Shown here: one piece after another, positions 7,188 through 13,890 of the stretch
How the letters are laid out: every line of letters begins with the position of its first letter
Position numbering within the stretch: position 1 is the stretch's first letter
Assembly (NCBI GenBank): GCA_023246565.1
Contig: JAHFIE010000013.1
Span: 1-18,496 of the forward strand
From: Candidatus Magasanikiibacteriota bacterium
GTDB taxonomy: Bacteria; Patescibacteriota; Patescibacteriia; Magasanikbacterales; UBA922
Length of the DNA stretch: 18,496 nucleotides
Reading direction: 5' to 3'
The notes under the pieces: generated by a model
What the model was told of the DNA's origin: nothing
Database searches by the model: none
What the model saw: the letters and a program-made list of their open reading frames with translations, nothing else
Made by a program: the position numbers and the translations under genes

Positions 7188-8337
7188 TTTTTCGTAGATC
7201 GTCTATCACCTTGGTTTCCACTTCTTGTAATGTTCCATTTCCTTTCACAACAAAATGAGCTGTGGATTTGTTTCCCTGTGGTTTAAATGATGCAAGAAGT
7301 TGCAGAGCATCATATCCTGCGCTTACTTGGAGTACACCATGAATCTCATGTTCAACTCCAGCATCAGGATGTTCATGAAGTAAAAGAATACGTTTCGCTG
7401 CTGGTGCAGAAGAGATTAGTTCATCAATGATTGAGTGAAGTTCTGATTCACGTGCACCAGAACGAATAAAATCATCGCGAGTAATCGTTGACCATACAAG
7501 ACCAAGGGTTTCATCAAATTGTAAATGTGCCAAAGCTGCCCCCCAAAGTTTAAAGGTAGCGATTGATTTTGTTTGAAACAGATTTTTGATAACCAAACCT
7601 CGGTCAGCTCCGAGATTAACTAGTTCACTCGCTGCAGCAAGAGTTTGCGGACGAATCGTACCTTGTTTAAAACTATTGGTTCCTGCAATCATACCGGTTA
7701 ACAGAGCGGTGGCAATATCAGGAGTACTATGTTCTGGATGCCATTCATTAAGGAATCGGTAAAGTAGTTCCGCGGTTGTACTCACGGTCAAGTCGATCAT
7801 ATTAATATGTCCGAAATGTTCATTGTTGGTTTGATGATCAATATTAACAACCGTAGTACGATGGAAAAAATCAGTATTATTTTCATAGAGTGGGCCAAGC
7901 GACGCAAGGTCAGGTGAATCAAGAACAATAATGGCATCATATTTAAAATCTGATTGTGCAGTTCGAATATCATCCTTGGTTATAGAACCATTTTTTGGTG
8001 TAATAAAAACCCTCAGTTCATGATCCTTCACATCATAACTTAATTCTTGGATACCCGTTGTCGTAATATCCACGGAGAGAATGAATTTTTGTAAATGGCC
8101 AGAAGTTGGTTTAATTTTTTTGGTTTCTTCCAAAAAATGATATGCACTCGGTACATGAAAATCATCAACAATGACATCAACTCGTTTGCCAAGACGAGTC
8201 AAAAATAATGACAAAGCAACGGCGCTTCCTATGGCGTCGCCTTTTCCATCTTTGCGGAACGTAATGAGAATTTGTTTTTTTTCCGCAATCAATTGTTTGA
8301 GTTGTTCAGTGTCAGTAAATGCCATATCATTGTCCAC
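7180..8337 (-). CDS. DHH-family (NrnA-like) phosphoesterase homologue, catalytically degenerate
   Basis: A 385-aa protein with the DHH layout of NrnA-type nanoRNase/pAp phosphatases: ITFRKDGKGDAIGSAVALSLFLTRLGK (25-51), IVLDSPDLASLG (137-148), VNIDHQTNNEHFGHINMID (164-182), TTAELLYRF, then LLTGMIAGTNSFK (212-224) and a C-terminal half in the DHHA1 position. Family members use HxxxDxD, D, DHH and a D in ...D-T to bind Mn. Here motif I reads RKDGKGD (only the last D kept), DHH reads DHQ, motif IV has G for D (IAGT), and no GGGH is seen near the C terminus. It may be a pseudo-enzyme or bind nucleotides in another way. The start is GTG at 8337; an in-frame ATG at 8325 is an alternative. GGTGAT lies about 8 nt upstream of the GTG and could be a Shine-Dalgarno. 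It converges on gpmI2. Confidence 0.85.
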   Translation of the reverse strand: MDNDMAFTDTEQLKQLIAEKKQILITFRKDGKGDAIGSAVALSLFLTRLGKRVDVIVDDFHVPSAYHFLEETKKIKPTSGHLQKFILSVDITTTGIQELSYDVKDHELRVFITPKNGSITKDDIRTAQSDFKYDAIIVLDSPDLASLGPLYENNTDFFHRTTVVNIDHQTNNEHFGHINMIDLTVSTTAELLYRFLNEWHPEHSTPDIATALLTGMIAGTNSFKQGTIRPQTLAAASELVNLGADRGLVIKNLFQTKSIATFKLWGAALAHLQFDETLGLVWSTITRDDFIRSGARESELHSIIDELISSAPAAKRILLLHEHPDAGVEHEIHGVLQVSAGYDALQLLASFKPQGNKSTAHFVVKGNGTLQEVETKVIDDLRKIT

Positions 8338-8380
8338 TTTTTATCACCCGGTAAAGAGCGACAAAGTCCACAATCAAATA

Positions 8381-8408
8381 CCTTGTTTTTTTATTGTTCG
8401 TAACAAGG
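8381..8408. repeat. inverted repeat at the 5' end of the DHH-like transcript
   Basis: CCTTGTT (8381-8387) and AACAAGG (8402-8408) are perfect 7-nt reverse complements with a 14-nt A/T-rich spacer. On the minus strand an alternative inner hairpin TTGTT-ACG-AACAA is also possible. It lies exactly where a transcript from the promoter at 8416-8444 would begin. It could be an operator or a 5' stabilising hairpin; the function is a guess. Confidence 0.4.
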
Positions 8409-8415
8409 ATAGGAC

Positions 8416-8444
8416 AGTGTACACCTTAGCAAAATTTATGTCAA
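8416..8444 (-). promoter_or_regulatory. near-consensus sigma-70-type promoter for the DHH-like gene
   Basis: Read on the minus strand: TTGACA (8444-8439), a 17-nt spacer, then TACACT (8421-8416). The -35 is a perfect consensus and the -10 matches four of six positions (TATAAT). Transcription would start near 8409, giving a leader of about 72 nt before the GTG at 8337. The palindrome GTGTACAC (8417-8424) overlaps the -10 box and could bind a regulator. Confidence 0.75.
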
Positions 8445-8498
8445 CCTGGGCAAATAATGGTCTGGGGACAGTATTTTTGGCTTACTTGGGCGGAAATA

Positions 8499-8527
8499 TT
8501 GCCTTTTTAGTGGTAATTATGTACCAT
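8499..8527 (+). promoter_or_regulatory. weak promoter candidate for the valS operon
   Basis: TTGCCT (8499-8504), 17 nt, then TACCAT (8522-8527). The -10 matches only four of six consensus positions, so this is tentative. The region also carries the TGGTA/TACCA inverted repeat (8511-8515 with 8522-8526). No T-box leader features such as a specifier loop or the T-box sequence were recognised between 8338 and 8580. Confidence 0.3.
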
Positions 8528-8565
8528 ACGAAGTACTTATTTTACCAATAATCATGGTTAATGAG

Positions 8566-8580
8566 ACTTAAAGCTTAAGT
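8566..8580 (+). promoter_or_regulatory. perfect small hairpin abutting the valS start codon
   Basis: ACTTAA (8566-8571), AGC loop, TTAAGT (8575-8580): a 6-bp perfect stem with a 3-nt loop that ends at the base before the valS ATG. It occupies the place where a Shine-Dalgarno would be expected, and none is present. It may influence ribosome access, or be chance in A/T-rich DNA. Confidence 0.4.
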
Positions 8581-11367
8581 ATGGCAGAGGTACCAAAAAG
8601 CTACGATCCTAAAAACTACGAAGATACTATTTATAAACGTTGGGAAGTCAGCGGGTTTTTTAATCCGGATGTATGTGTTGAAAAAGGTATAACTGATGCA
8701 AACGCGTCGCCTTTTTCCATTATTTTACCACCACCAAATGTAACCGGAACACTCCATATTGGGCATGCTGCCATGCTTGCTATCGAAGATGTTATGGTTC
8801 GGTATCATCGTATGAAAGGTGATCGGACCCTTTGGGTTCCTGGAACTGACCATGCTGCAATTGCCACACAAGAAAAAGTAGAAAAAAATCTTTGGAATCA
8901 AGAAAAATTAACACGGCAGGATTTGGGTCGTGAGATTTTTTTGAAACGAGTAGAAGAATTTGCGCAGGATTCTCATGATACGATTGTGCATCAATGCAAG
9001 CGCATGGGTACTTCAATGGATTGGAGTCGTGAGTATTATTCTCTTGATGCCAAGCGTAATCTCGCGGTACGTACTGCATTTAAAAAAATGTATGATGAGG
9101 GTTTGATTTATCGTGGGGACAGAATTGTGAACTGGGATCCAAAAATGCAGTCAAATGTTTCTGATATTGAGGTGGTTCGCAAAGAAGAGAAAGCTCCTTT
9201 TTATTATTTCCAATATGGACCCTTTGTTATTGGGACAGCTCGACCAGAAACAAAATTCGGAGACAAATATGTTGTGATGCATCCTGATGATGAACGATAC
9301 GCTCAATATACAGAAGGGGATACCTTTGAATGTGAATGGATTAATGGCCCTATTACTGCCACGATAATAAAAGATGCATCAGTTGACCGTGAATTTGGTT
9401 CGGGGGTCATGACGATAACACCCTGGCATGATGCCAATGATTTTTCGATTGCTGAACGATATGGATTAGATAAAGAACAGGTCATTGATTTCGATGGTAC
9501 CTTACTCTCGATTGCCGGAGAATTTACTGGTATGCATATTAGCGAGGCTCGTCCCAAGATTGTTGAAAAATTACAATCCAAGGGTCTGGTTGTGAAAGTT
9601 GATAATGAGTACATCCATAGTTTAGCTACCAATAGTCGTGGTGGTGGTGTGATAGAACCGCAAATTATGAAACAGTGGTGGGTTGATGTTCACAAAGAAT
9701 TTTCAATGCCGCATTCGAATCTGAAGGGGGTCAATATGGGTGACCCGGTGACTTTACAAAAATTAATGAGACATGTTGTTGAGCGTCAAGAAATTACTAT
9801 TTTGCCCGAACGTTTTGAAAAGATTTATTTTAATTGGGTCAATGAATTGCGGGATTGGTGTATTTCCCGTCAAATTTGGTATGGACATCGTGTTCCGGTG
9901 TGGTATCACAGTACTTGTCAACATGTTGATGAGACTGGTGTCAGTTCTGCGTTTAAACCAGCGATTGTGGGAGAACTACAAAAAGACGAAAAAGGTTTGG
10001 TCTGGTGTCCGTACTGCAAAAATAGTTATGATTCACTCGATCATTTTTTTCAAGATCCTGATACTTTGGATACCTGGTTTAGTGCTGGTTTATTTAGTTT
10101 TTCTCCCCTTGGTTGGCCTGTTTTTTCAAAAACTACGACGAGTAAAACCGGTCAAGAAAATGATTTCACTAATTTTCATCCCACGAGTGTACTTGAGACA
10201 GGGTATGATATTTTATTTTTTTGGGTATTGCGCATGGTTCTTATGAGTACGTATATTCTTGGAGAAGTACCCTTCAAAACCGTCTACCTACATGGTTTAG
10301 TTCGTGATGAACACGGTAATAAAATGAGCAAATCGCTTGGCAATATTATTGATCCGCTTGATATGGCCGAGCGTTATGGAACAGACGCTACTCGTTTATC
10401 ATTACTCATTGGCTCTGGACCAGGAGCTGATTCCCGTTTATCTGAAGAAAAGATCGCGGGTTTCCGTAATTTTGCCAATAAACTTTGGAACATCGCGCGG
10501 TTTGTCGGTACAACAACAAAAATTACGGTACAGAATACACAACCAATATCAATAACGTTAGCTGATAAGTGGATTTTGTCCCGTCTGAATGAGATTGTGC
10601 GACAAGTGACTGAAAATATTGAGAAATATAATTTTTCTTATGCCGGGGAAGTCTTGCGTGACTTTACCTGGAGTGATTTTGCGGATTGGTATCTGGAGAT
10701 TGCAAAAATTGAAGGTAAAAAAGATGAAATTCTATCATATATTTTGACTATACTTTTGAAATTATGGCATCCGTATATGCCGTTTGTTACTGAAGCGATT
10801 TGGCATGATATTTGTGGTAGTGAGGAACTCTTGATGGTAGAGAAATGGCCCACTTTCTTTAAGGACGGAGTTTACCCCGAGCTTGTCGAGGGGGCTGGTA
10901 AACCTGATTTTTCATTGGTGCAAGGAATCATTACGGGTATTCGCGCAACACGTGCTGAACATAATATCGAACCGGGTAAGTTAATCACTGCATATATTAA
11001 AACCGGAGAGACCTATGATTTGCTGGAAGAAACGGCTCCTATTATCCGCGGCTTGGCACGTGTTGAAAATTTGACGATTGCGGCCGAATTAGAAAAACCT
11101 GAAGACTCAGTTGGTTTTGTGGAACGAGGGGTTGAAGTGTATATTGATTTGGCTGGGGTAGTTGACGTAGCCAAAGAAGAAGAACGCCTCCAAAGAGAAA
11201 TCTCTATGGTCGAACCGTATGTTATTGCGCTTGAGAAAAAATTAAGCAATAAAGAATTTATTCAAAACGCGCCCGGGTCAGTGGTAGAAGCAGAACAGAA
11301 AAAATTAGTTGATGCCAAAGATAAGCTCATCAAATTGCAGGATCAATTACGAACATTGTCTGAATAA
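8581..11367 (+). CDS. valS: valyl-tRNA synthetase
   Basis: Charges tRNA-Val with valine; class I synthetase. 928 aa, in the usual bacterial range. Landmarks: PPPNVTGTLHIGH with the HIGH motif at 59-62, the WVPGTDHAAIATQ block, an editing (CP1) domain across roughly 200-340, a possible metal-binding set C446/H448/C476/C479 (TCQH...CPYC), DTWFSAGL, and GNKMSKSLGN with KMSKS at 581-585. The anticodon-binding helical domain follows (DKWILSRLNE, then LWHPYMPFVTEAIW). A C-terminal coiled coil (about 860-928), typical of ValRS, begins near VDVAKEEERLQREI. Oddity: residues 764-771 (VYPELVEG), just after the conserved MVEKWP, are encoded by a palindromic repeat unit rather than by family sequence. It opens a seven-gene run including tyrS and argS; the next gene starts 2 nt after its stop. 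Confidence 0.98.
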   Translation: MAEVPKSYDPKNYEDTIYKRWEVSGFFNPDVCVEKGITDANASPFSIILPPPNVTGTLHIGHAAMLAIEDVMVRYHRMKGDRTLWVPGTDHAAIATQEKVEKNLWNQEKLTRQDLGREIFLKRVEEFAQDSHDTIVHQCKRMGTSMDWSREYYSLDAKRNLAVRTAFKKMYDEGLIYRGDRIVNWDPKMQSNVSDIEVVRKEEKAPFYYFQYGPFVIGTARPETKFGDKYVVMHPDDERYAQYTEGDTFECEWINGPITATIIKDASVDREFGSGVMTITPWHDANDFSIAERYGLDKEQVIDFDGTLLSIAGEFTGMHISEARPKIVEKLQSKGLVVKVDNEYIHSLATNSRGGGVIEPQIMKQWWVDVHKEFSMPHSNLKGVNMGDPVTLQKLMRHVVERQEITILPERFEKIYFNWVNELRDWCISRQIWYGHRVPVWYHSTCQHVDETGVSSAFKPAIVGELQKDEKGLVWCPYCKNSYDSLDHFFQDPDTLDTWFSAGLFSFSPLGWPVFSKTTTSKTGQENDFTNFHPTSVLETGYDILFFWVLRMVLMSTYILGEVPFKTVYLHGLVRDEHGNKMSKSLGNIIDPLDMAERYGTDATRLSLLIGSGPGADSRLSEEKIAGFRNFANKLWNIARFVGTTTKITVQNTQPISITLADKWILSRLNEIVRQVTENIEKYNFSYAGEVLRDFTWSDFADWYLEIAKIEGKKDEILSYILTILLKLWHPYMPFVTEAIWHDICGSEELLMVEKWPTFFKDGVYPELVEGAGKPDFSLVQGIITGIRATRAEHNIEPGKLITAYIKTGETYDLLEETAPIIRGLARVENLTIAAELEKPEDSVGFVERGVEVYIDLAGVVDVAKEEERLQREISMVEPYVIALEKKLSNKEFIQNAPGSVVEAEQKKLVDAKDKLIKLQDQLRTLSE
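10867..10895 (+). repeat. palindromic repeat copy inserted in frame within valS
   Basis: GGAGTTTACCCCGAGCTTG continues into TCGAGGGGGC. The core, CCCC-GA-GCTTGTC-GA-GGGG (10875-10893), is an imperfect palindrome. In frame it reads VYPELVEG, a peptide I know as the translation of CCCTGAGCTTGTCGAAGGG-type dispersed repeats that invade coding sequences. A related GGAGTTT(A/G)(C/T)CCCGA segment occurs in the repeat mosaic between the gpmI genes. It sits in a variable linker between the valS MVEKWP block and the anticodon-domain helix IRATRAEHNI, where an insertion would be tolerated. Confidence 0.75.
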
Positions 11368-11369
11368 TT

Positions 11370-11837
11370 ATGCATCGTTTCGTTCTTGTTCTATCTATTA
11401 TTTTACTTGGTGGTTATGGTTGCATCCAACCTATAGTTCGGACAGGAAGCGATAATGATACATTTTCTCAGCAACCTCAAATTAAAGAAAATTTGTCTTT
11501 GACAACAGAACCACAGGATGCTTTTTTTGCCATTGCGACCGGCTGGTCAGGAGGAATGGGTAGTATGCCGATTTTAGAATGGGACACAAACACGACAAAG
11601 ACATTCAATGACTTACCACTATATTTTGATGAATCCTATCGTAAAACTGTAGAGCAAAAATTACCTGTCTGTTTTGTGGGAACCCCACGGATTATGATTT
11701 CAGCAACAATTAAACTAATTAAAAAAACAGACACCAACCATTCTATTGAGGATGCTCCTCCCGAAACGTACTATGAAGCAGACGTCGAACGTTTAAACGA
11801 TATTATTATCCAAGTCGAAGCCTGTCCAACAACATAA
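11370..11837 (+). CDS. putative lipoprotein of unknown function
   Basis: A 155-aa protein not recognised as any named family. The N terminus looks like a type II signal peptide: MHRF, a hydrophobic stretch VLVLSIILLGG, then Cys at residue 18 in the context GGYGC. The lipobox is loose, since -3 is Gly and -2 is Tyr, so it could instead be a plain signal peptide or anchor. The mature part is polar, with Asp/Thr/Asn-rich tracts and two further Cys (in PVCFVGTP and VEACPTT) that might pair outside the membrane. It starts 2 nt after the valS stop with no Shine-Dalgarno, so it depends on the valS transcript. Functional connection to the synthetases is not evident. Confidence 0.7.
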   Translation: MHRFVLVLSIILLGGYGCIQPIVRTGSDNDTFSQQPQIKENLSLTTEPQDAFFAIATGWSGGMGSMPILEWDTNTTKTFNDLPLYFDESYRKTVEQKLPVCFVGTPRIMISATIKLIKKTDTNHSIEDAPPETYYEADVERLNDIIIQVEACPTT

Positions 11838-11855
11838 ATCCAAGAAATTTTTACT

Positions 11856-12212
11856 ATGTCATTCGCCATTACTATTGTTACGGAACCAACATCACGCGCT
11901 GCATTAAAAACTCTTGCTGGAGATGGTTTTGGTGATATGGTAAAAGTAGTTATTGATGTCGAACGTTGTATTATGGCTGTAGGTGCTGAATTACATGTTG
12001 ACGAAGAACAAGTATTACTGCAACATGGTTCAAACCAAGAAAATGTTTGGGGAATTAACCTGTATCCGGATGTGGTGGGTGATTCTTGGATTGAATTTGA
12101 TTCAATGGTTAATATACGACCACGACAAAATAATCGAACGCGCGCAATTCAAGATCCAATCATACAACAAAAGATTATTGCCGCAGTACATGCATTAGTC
12201 AAAGATGCCTAA
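11856..12212 (+). CDS. DUF5674-like protein
   Basis: A 118-aa soluble protein that I match from memory to the DUF5674 family. Typical features: an N-terminal helix (TSRAALKTLAGDGFGDMVKVVID) and the signature IMAVGAELHVDEEQVLLQHGS, then QENVWGINLYPD and WIEFDSMVNIRPRQNNRTR, and a C-terminal helix ending LVKDA. The family is widespread in CPR and other bacteria and archaea and has no established function. Several conserved charged residues (E and H in AELHVDEE; D and E in IEFDS) could form a site, but this is inference. The gene is followed after 2 nt by a 111-aa hypothetical gene, so the pair is translationally linked. Confidence 0.75.
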   Translation: MSFAITIVTEPTSRAALKTLAGDGFGDMVKVVIDVERCIMAVGAELHVDEEQVLLQHGSNQENVWGINLYPDVVGDSWIEFDSMVNIRPRQNNRTRAIQDPIIQQKIIAAVHALVKDA

Positions 12213-12214
12213 CT

Positions 12215-12550
12215 ATGCCATCAACAAGTCCTATTCATCAAAATTTAGCAGCCGGTCGCTGGCAAACTATGACTTTGTGCGAGCAGCTTGGTAATATTGG
12301 GAGTGAAGTCAGTCGAGCGCTCAATTGGAAAGAGCGGGGGAATACTGAACAAGCCTGGCGTGCGTTTGAACGCGCGCTTGAACTTTTTTTATTAACACAA
12401 ACAGATAGGCGTTGGTTTGGACGATTGCAAGAAATCGCGCGCGCCAAGGAAATATTTTGCGATTTTTTTATTGATCAAAATGAATATCAGTCAACAAAAG
12501 AATCAATTATTAAATATTTTGATACGTTCGCTCTCGTAGCGCGACGATAA
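12215..12550 (+). CDS. small helical hypothetical protein
   Basis: A 111-aa protein of unknown function, predicted mostly helical. Notable stretches are LCEQLGNIGSEVSRALNWKERG, AWRAFERALELFLLT, RLQEIARAKEIFCDFF and a C-terminal YFDTFALVARR. Similar short proteins with the pattern W-x-x-(M/L)-(S/T)-L-x-E-Q-(L/M)-x-N-(I/V)-G-S-E are, from memory, common in CPR genomes without a name. The helical-hairpin look and the partner 2 nt upstream would suit a small two-gene module. I see no catalytic signature, signal peptide or membrane segment. tyrS follows after 16 nt. Confidence 0.75.
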   Translation: MPSTSPIHQNLAAGRWQTMTLCEQLGNIGSEVSRALNWKERGNTEQAWRAFERALELFLLTQTDRRWFGRLQEIARAKEIFCDFFIDQNEYQSTKESIIKYFDTFALVARR

Positions 12551-12566
12551 TGATAATTATATTTTT

Positions 12567-13883
12567 ATGATTTCAAACGATCAACATAAAATTCAAGAAT
12601 TGTTGACCCGGGGGGTGGAAAATATTTTTCCAAATCCAGATTTTTTAGAAAAAGAATTAAAATCCGGTCGTCAGCTCACCCTCTACACGGGCTATGACCC
12701 CACTGCGCCGACATTGCATATTGGTAATGGCATTACACTTTTAAAATTGCGTCAGTTCCAAGATTTAGGCCATAAGATTATCATCTTGATCGGGGATTTT
12801 ACTGGCATGATTGGCGATCCTACTGACAAAAGCGCGGTGCGTAAACGGTTAACCCGCGAAGAAGTTTTGGAAAATTGTAAAAAATATCAGGATCAAGCTG
12901 CGTCAGTCTTGAAATTTGACGGGGAAAATCCAGCTGAAATTAAATTTAACAGTGAATGGTTGGGAAAAATGAATTTTGGCGCTGTTTTGGAATTGGCCGC
13001 ACATTTTACGGTGCAACAAATTTTAAAACGTGACATGTTTGAAAAACGTTTTTTTGGAGAGATTTGGTGTGTGAATTGTAATAAAAATATTTTATTACCT
13101 CTTGATTGGAAAATTGGTGATCCAAATCCTCGTTGCAAAGTATGTGAAAATAGTATTGACCCAACATCATTTAAGCCAGTGGGCACACAACCAATTTACT
13201 TGCATGAGTTTTTATATCCATTAATGCAAGGGTACGATTCGGTTGTTATGGATGTGGATGGCGAAGTTGGCGGCAATGATCAGACATTTAATATGCTTGC
13301 CGGGCGTACGCTTATGAAAGAAATTAAAGGCAAAGAAAAATTTGTACTTACGATAAAGTTGTTGGCCGATGAACATGGTAAAAAAATGGGAAAAACTGAG
13401 GGGAATATGGTCGCGTTCTCCGACACCCCTGAAGATATGTTTGGCAAAGTAATGACCTGGACCGATGGTATGATCGTGTCAGCATTTGAATTATGTACCC
13501 GATTGCCAATTGATGAAATTGTTGCCATTAAAAAGTCACTTGATGCTGGTGCTAATCCCCGTGACGCGAAATTACAACTTGCATTTGCGATTACTGAAAC
13601 ATTTTTGGGAACAAAAGCAGCAGAGCAGGGGCGAGATAATTTTGCCAAAGTCATTCAAAATAAAGAACGTCCTGATGAAATTCCTGGACTACAACCGACT
13701 GCGTACGATGTCGTGACGATTTTAGTCGAGGCTGGTTTTGTAAAAAGTAAATCCGAGGCAAAACGTGAAATCGATGGCGGGGGGATAAAGGTAAATGATG
13801 AAAAAATAATGGATTATGAAATGGTGGCAAAATCCGGTGACGTCATCCAGAAAGGAAAGCGATTTTTTGTGAAGGTTTTATAA
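12567..13883 (+). CDS. tyrS: tyrosyl-tRNA synthetase with zinc-ribbon-like insertion
   Basis: Charges tRNA-Tyr; class I synthetase. 438 aa. The N-terminal half has YTGYDPTAPTLHIGNG, with HIGN (51-54) as the HIGH motif, then GDFTGMIGDPT, HEFLYPLMQGYDSV and GGNDQTFNMLAGR. The KMSKS equivalent is KMGKTEGN (from 273). The C terminus (about 377-438) is an S4 RNA-binding domain (LVEAGFVKSKSEAKREI...). Between KRDMFEKR and IYLHEFLYP, where most bacterial relatives have only a few residues, there is an extra segment with C168/C171 and C190/C193 (CVNC, CKVC). That is a CX2C-X18-CX2C zinc-ribbon pattern close to the catalytic domain. Arginine is encoded only by CGN codons. It sits in the valS-to-argS run, without a Shine-Dalgarno. 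Confidence 0.96.
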   Translation: MISNDQHKIQELLTRGVENIFPNPDFLEKELKSGRQLTLYTGYDPTAPTLHIGNGITLLKLRQFQDLGHKIIILIGDFTGMIGDPTDKSAVRKRLTREEVLENCKKYQDQAASVLKFDGENPAEIKFNSEWLGKMNFGAVLELAAHFTVQQILKRDMFEKRFFGEIWCVNCNKNILLPLDWKIGDPNPRCKVCENSIDPTSFKPVGTQPIYLHEFLYPLMQGYDSVVMDVDGEVGGNDQTFNMLAGRTLMKEIKGKEKFVLTIKLLADEHGKKMGKTEGNMVAFSDTPEDMFGKVMTWTDGMIVSAFELCTRLPIDEIVAIKKSLDAGANPRDAKLQLAFAITETFLGTKAAEQGRDNFAKVIQNKERPDEIPGLQPTAYDVVTILVEAGFVKSKSEAKREIDGGGIKVNDEKIMDYEMVAKSGDVIQKGKRFFVKVL

Positions 13884-13890
13884 TTGTCGT

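Noticed and set aside
8171..8551. 126-codon + strand frame over the DHH start and intergenic region
   Set aside because: It is antisense to the DHH-like gene, shows no motif, and spans the minus-strand promoter.
8338..8580. T-box riboswitch upstream of valS
   Set aside because: No T-box sequence, specifier stem or terminator/antiterminator pair is visible in the 243 nt.
9773..10246. 157-codon frame inside valS
   Set aside because: It is a shifted shadow of the valS catalytic domain, which is itself continuous in its proper frame.
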